45,698 nt of DNA from positions 1-45,698 of the forward strand of contig JAJZRG010000024.1 of assembly GCA_021802825.1 (NCBI GenBank). The letters run 5' to 3'. Positions 43,280 to 45,698 of the stretch are shown here, piece after piece. The notes under the pieces were generated by a model that was not told the origin of the DNA, ran no database searches, and saw nothing but the letters and a program-made list of their open reading frames with translations. The translations under genes were made by a program, and so were the position numbers. Numbering within the stretch: the first letter of the stretch is position 1; each line of letters starts with the position of its first letter. This stretch comes from Chloroflexota bacterium. GTDB taxonomy: Bacteria; Chloroflexota; Limnocylindria; Limnocylindrales; CSP1-4.

Positions 43280-44230
43280 TCAGTGAAGGGCGGGCGTTCG
43301 TCGCATGGACGGGAGCACGGTCGCCGCGATCCGTTCGAGCCCGTCCTCGTAGGCGGAGACCCGCGCGAACGTCTGCTGGTCGAACGGCCAGTAGAAGACG
43401 AACTCGTCGATGCCGAGCTCGCGGTACCGCCCGACGTAGTCGTTGAAGGCATCGGTCGAAAGGAACAGCTCCGGGTCGACGCGGTAGGCCAGCAGGATCC
43501 GACGGAGGGTCCTCGGGTCGCGGCCGGCGCGTTCGCACGCCTCCTCGAGCAGGACCACTCGCCGTCGCGTCGCCATCACCGCGTCGTCCAGCGAGACACC
43601 GCCGGCGTTCGTGCCCCGCATCGGCTGGCCCCCGAGCGTGTTCCAGCCGTCGGCGCGCCGGGCCGCGAGGTCGATGAGCCGTGGGCCATCGGCTGCGATG
43701 ACGATCGGCGGTCGCGGCCGCTGGACGGGCGGCTCGATCACCGCCCCCGACGTCGGATAGAAACCGGTGTGGTCGCGGACGGTCTCTCCCCGAAGGAGGC
43801 GATCGAGCAGGTCGACCTGCTCCTCCAGTCGGGCGACTCGCTCCGCGCCCGACGGATCCGCCCCGCCGACGATCGAGTTGCCGACGGGCGCCCCGCCGAT
43901 GCCGAGCCCGATCTCGAGCCTGCCGCCCGAGGCGTGGTCCACGGTCGTCGCAGACATGGCGAGGAGCGCCGGATGGCGGAAGGTGATCGGGGTCACCAAG
44001 GCTCCGATCCGAGCGCGGGAGGTGGTGACGGCCATCGTCGCCAGCAGCGTCCAGGCCTCGAATGAGATCAGGCCCGGATACTGGCCGGTCATGTGGTCGC
44101 CCACCCACAGGCTGTCGAAGCCCATCTCCTCGCCGCGCCGGATCCGGCCGAGGAGATCCGCCCACGGCGCCGACTGGAGGTACAGGAGGCCGAACCGCAG
44201 CGGCCGGTCGGACGGGTTCAAAGAAGACAC
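43280..44230 (-). CDS. LLM-class oxidoreductase (F420-type, luciferase-like)
   Basis: 316 aa, TIM-barrel bacterial-luciferase-like family. RFGLLYLQSAPWADLLGRIRRGEEMGFDSLWVGDH is the typical start, followed by LVTPITFRHPALLAMSATTVDHASGGRLEIGLGIGG and QRPRPPIVIAADGPRLIDLAARRADGWN. These are the F420/FMN-binding landmarks of actinobacterial F420-dependent enzymes; cofactor choice is inference. The substrate is unknown. The GTG at 44230 is chosen because AGGTG lies about 8 nt upstream and homology begins right after. Promoter and operator at 44301-44335. A paralogue follows upstream (44462-45361). Confidence 0.85.
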   Translation of the reverse strand: MSSLNPSDRPLRFGLLYLQSAPWADLLGRIRRGEEMGFDSLWVGDHMTGQYPGLISFEAWTLLATMAVTTSRARIGALVTPITFRHPALLAMSATTVDHASGGRLEIGLGIGGAPVGNSIVGGADPSGAERVARLEEQVDLLDRLLRGETVRDHTGFYPTSGAVIEPPVQRPRPPIVIAADGPRLIDLAARRADGWNTLGGQPMRGTNAGGVSLDDAVMATRRRVVLLEEACERAGRDPRTLRRILLAYRVDPELFLSTDAFNDYVGRYRELGIDEFVFYWPFDQQTFARVSAYEDGLERIAATVLPSMRRTPALH

Positions 44231-44300
44231 CGGGACACCTCGAGCTGGAGCCAATCGGCGGAGGTTCCGCAGTGGCGGGGCACCTGCGACGAGGGCTCCC

Positions 44301-44335
44301 ATCGTGGTCCCCGCTGGACACGACGTCAACGTCGT
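44301..44335 (-). promoter_or_regulatory. Promoter with palindromic operator over the -35, LLM gene
   Basis: TTGACG (minus strand, 44329-44324) and CACGAT (44306-44301) are 17 nt apart. The inverted repeat ACGACGT-TG-ACGTCGT (44335-44320) covers the -35. The leader to GTG 44230 is about 65 nt. This is the clearest -35 in the window and suggests repression by a dimeric regulator. Confidence 0.5.
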
Positions 44336-44461
44336 CAGGCAGGAGTGTCGTTGGCAGCGGAGCGACGGGCCATCGCTCGGCACCGAGGGCGAAGCAGCTC
44401 GCCCCGAATTCGTCGGGCAGTGGGAATGGACGCCGGGTCGAGCGACCGCGGCGCCTGCGCG

Positions 44462-45361
44462 TCAGCCCAGCGCGGGGAAGATCTCGCGGGCGACGGCCTC
44501 GAGCGCCTCCTCCTCTTCGGGCGACCCAGGCCAGTAGAGGCTCAGCTGGCTGAACCCGAGCGAGCGGAAGTCATCGACCATGGCCGCGAAATCCGAAGGC
44601 GTGCCGATCGGTTCCAGGATCCCCCGGAACGAGAGGTAGCTCCGCCGGACTGACGAGCGGTCCCGGCCGACGCGATCGCAGGCCGCATCGAGCAGTGCGA
44701 CACGCTTGGCCGCGGCGGCCAGGGCGTCCGCGTGGGCGATGTGCCCTGTGGCGGACCTCCCCTCCGCCACGCCGTAGGTGTTCCAGCTGTCGGCGTACCG
44801 GGCAGCGACCTCGATCGCGCGCGGGCCGAGCGCGCCGACCGTGATTGGCGGCCGGGGCCGCTGGATCGGGAGCGGAGCGAGGACCGCCTCGTCGATGCGG
44901 TGGTAGCGACCGGCGACATGAGCCTCGCCGCCCTCGAGGAGCTGGACCAGCACGCCGAGGCTTTCCTCGAGCCGGTCGACGCGCTCCCGCGGCGGCCAGG
45001 TGGGCAGGCCGAGCATCGAGTAGTCGAGGGGCGCGCCGCCCGGGCCGATCCCCAGTTCGAGCCGACCGGCCGAGATGTGGTCGACCGTCATCGCCATGCG
45101 CGCGAGGAGGGCCGGATTCCGCAGCGTGTTGCTCGTTACCAGTGGCCCGACCCGGATGTGCTCGGTCGCCACAGCGACGCCGGCGAGCGAGGTCCAGCCC
45201 TCATACCACGGGCCGCGAGGCGCGTACGGGTTGACGAAGTGGTCAGCGAGCCAGAAGACGTCGAAGCCGAGGGCCTCCGCTCGCCTGGCGCGCTCGACGA
45301 GCACGGGCCAAGGGACGTCCTGGAGCGAGAGCATCCCCAGCGAGAAGGCGGGAGCCGACAC
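44462..45361 (-). CDS. LLM-class oxidoreductase (F420-type, luciferase-like), paralogue
   Basis: 299 aa, same family as the gene at 43280 with about the same layout: FSLGMLSLQDVPWPVLVERARRAEALGFDVFWLADH, LVTSNTLRNPALLARMAMTVDHISAGRLELGIGPGGAP, QRPRPPITVGALGPRAIEVAARYADSWN. The C-terminal helix region ends SLYWPGSPEEEEAL. It is likely a diverged duplicate and may use a different substrate. The GTG at 45361 is taken from the conserved start; the only GGAG lies 13 nt upstream, which is weak. Confidence 0.85.
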   Translation of the reverse strand: MSAPAFSLGMLSLQDVPWPVLVERARRAEALGFDVFWLADHFVNPYAPRGPWYEGWTSLAGVAVATEHIRVGPLVTSNTLRNPALLARMAMTVDHISAGRLELGIGPGGAPLDYSMLGLPTWPPRERVDRLEESLGVLVQLLEGGEAHVAGRYHRIDEAVLAPLPIQRPRPPITVGALGPRAIEVAARYADSWNTYGVAEGRSATGHIAHADALAAAAKRVALLDAACDRVGRDRSSVRRSYLSFRGILEPIGTPSDFAAMVDDFRSLGFSQLSLYWPGSPEEEEALEAVAREIFPALG

Positions 45362-45419
45362 TCAGGGAAGCGTACTCCTTCCGATCCGTCCGTTGCCTGG
45401 CGGGACACGCCGCGGACGG

Positions 45420-45698
45420 TCAGCCACGCGCCGCCGGCGCCCAGATCTCCTTGTCGTAGAGGACCTCGAATCCCGTCCGGAGCATGTTGTGCAGGGACGG
45501 GTTCGGATCGTCGGGTGCCGCAGCGTCCTGCCGCGTCTCCGAGTGCGCGATCTCGCATCCCATCCGCGCCGCCTCGCTGACCCGGTGGGCCAGGAGGGCT
45601 GTCTGGTAGCCCCGACCGCGGAACTCGGGGTAGGTCGCCCCGAAGCCAAGCCACGCCACGCCGTCTCGGGCGAACATCGATCCCGTCGAGACGACGCG
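45420..45698 (-). CDS. GNAT-family N-acetyltransferase, 5' end cut by window edge
   Basis: The C-terminal 92 residues are visible. The acetyl-CoA motif A is PEFRGRGYQTALLAHRV (Q/RxxGxG/A type), preceded by the strand AWLGFGAT, and the late strand GFEVLYDKEIW matches GNAT motif B. The start lies outside the window to the right. The substrate cannot be inferred. The stop is at 45420. Confidence 0.85.
   Translation of the reverse strand, partial: RVVSTGSMFARDGVAWLGFGATYPEFRGRGYQTALLAHRVSEAARMGCEIAHSETRQDAAAPDDPNPSLHNMLRTGFEVLYDKEIWAPAARG

Overview
The window is 45.7 kb of chromosomal DNA, GC-rich (around 70% by eye), densely coded and mostly transcribed from the minus strand. GTG starts and stop/start overlaps (ATGA, GTGA, TGATG) are frequent, and I see no tRNA, rRNA, CRISPR array or prophage. 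The gene set suggests a free-living high-GC bacterium, most likely a Chloroflexota lineage with Actinobacteria as the main alternative: a stand-alone TrpB2, two F420-type luciferase-like oxidoreductases, FemABX proteins beside MurE, TadZ/CpaE-type ATPase, NfeD/slipin, an SCP-domain protein. This placement is inference; no marker here settles it.

Layout. 1-7 kb: tRNA thiolation and translation genes mnmA (cut by the left edge), iscS and typA, with a decayed transposase and a lipoprotein between iscS and mnmA. 6.8-8.5 kb: a two-gene plus-strand operon (degenerate MobA-like protein and exported alpha/beta hydrolase). 8.6-12.1 kb: aspS and hisS. 12.3-14.2 kb: a plus-strand MerR regulator and MFS exporter behind a MerR-type operator. 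14.3-24 kb: rel, a DUF2993/LmeA-like protein, murE, three FemABX modules in two genes, and murJ, a cell-wall cluster. 24-32.7 kb: xerC/D, topA, a conserved hypothetical, an SCP-domain protein, dprA and comM. 32.9-37.5 kb: a receiver-CpaE fusion, then hydrolase-slipin-nfeD. 37.5-42 kb: Nudix, tyrA, trpB2, thpR, ppa. 42.7-45.7 kb: a cupin, two LLM oxidoreductases and a GNAT acetyltransferase cut by the right edge.

Functional links. IscS donates sulfur to MnmA for 2-thiouridine in tRNA, and the two genes share a 12-nt promoter sequence although they are now separated. MurJ, FemX and MurE form a lipid II assembly and branching set; the MurE substrate motif and the FemX genes together argue for lysine or ornithine, not meso-DAP, at position 3 of the stem peptide. 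NfeD and slipin are classic partners in membrane protein quality control.

Most notable non-coding signals. (1) Several intergenic regions carry short arrays of dyads whose sequence is specific to the locus, with spacing near 47-51 nt. (2) A TANNNT-type -10 box lies only 6-7 nt upstream of the start codon in mnmA, rel, hisS, merR and ppa (and GATAAT in tyrA), which predicts leaderless mRNAs. (3) Three inverted repeats sit in operator-like positions upstream of merR, the receiver-CpaE gene and one LLM gene. No clearly new defence or biosynthetic system is visible; the dyad arrays are the best candidate for something undescribed.
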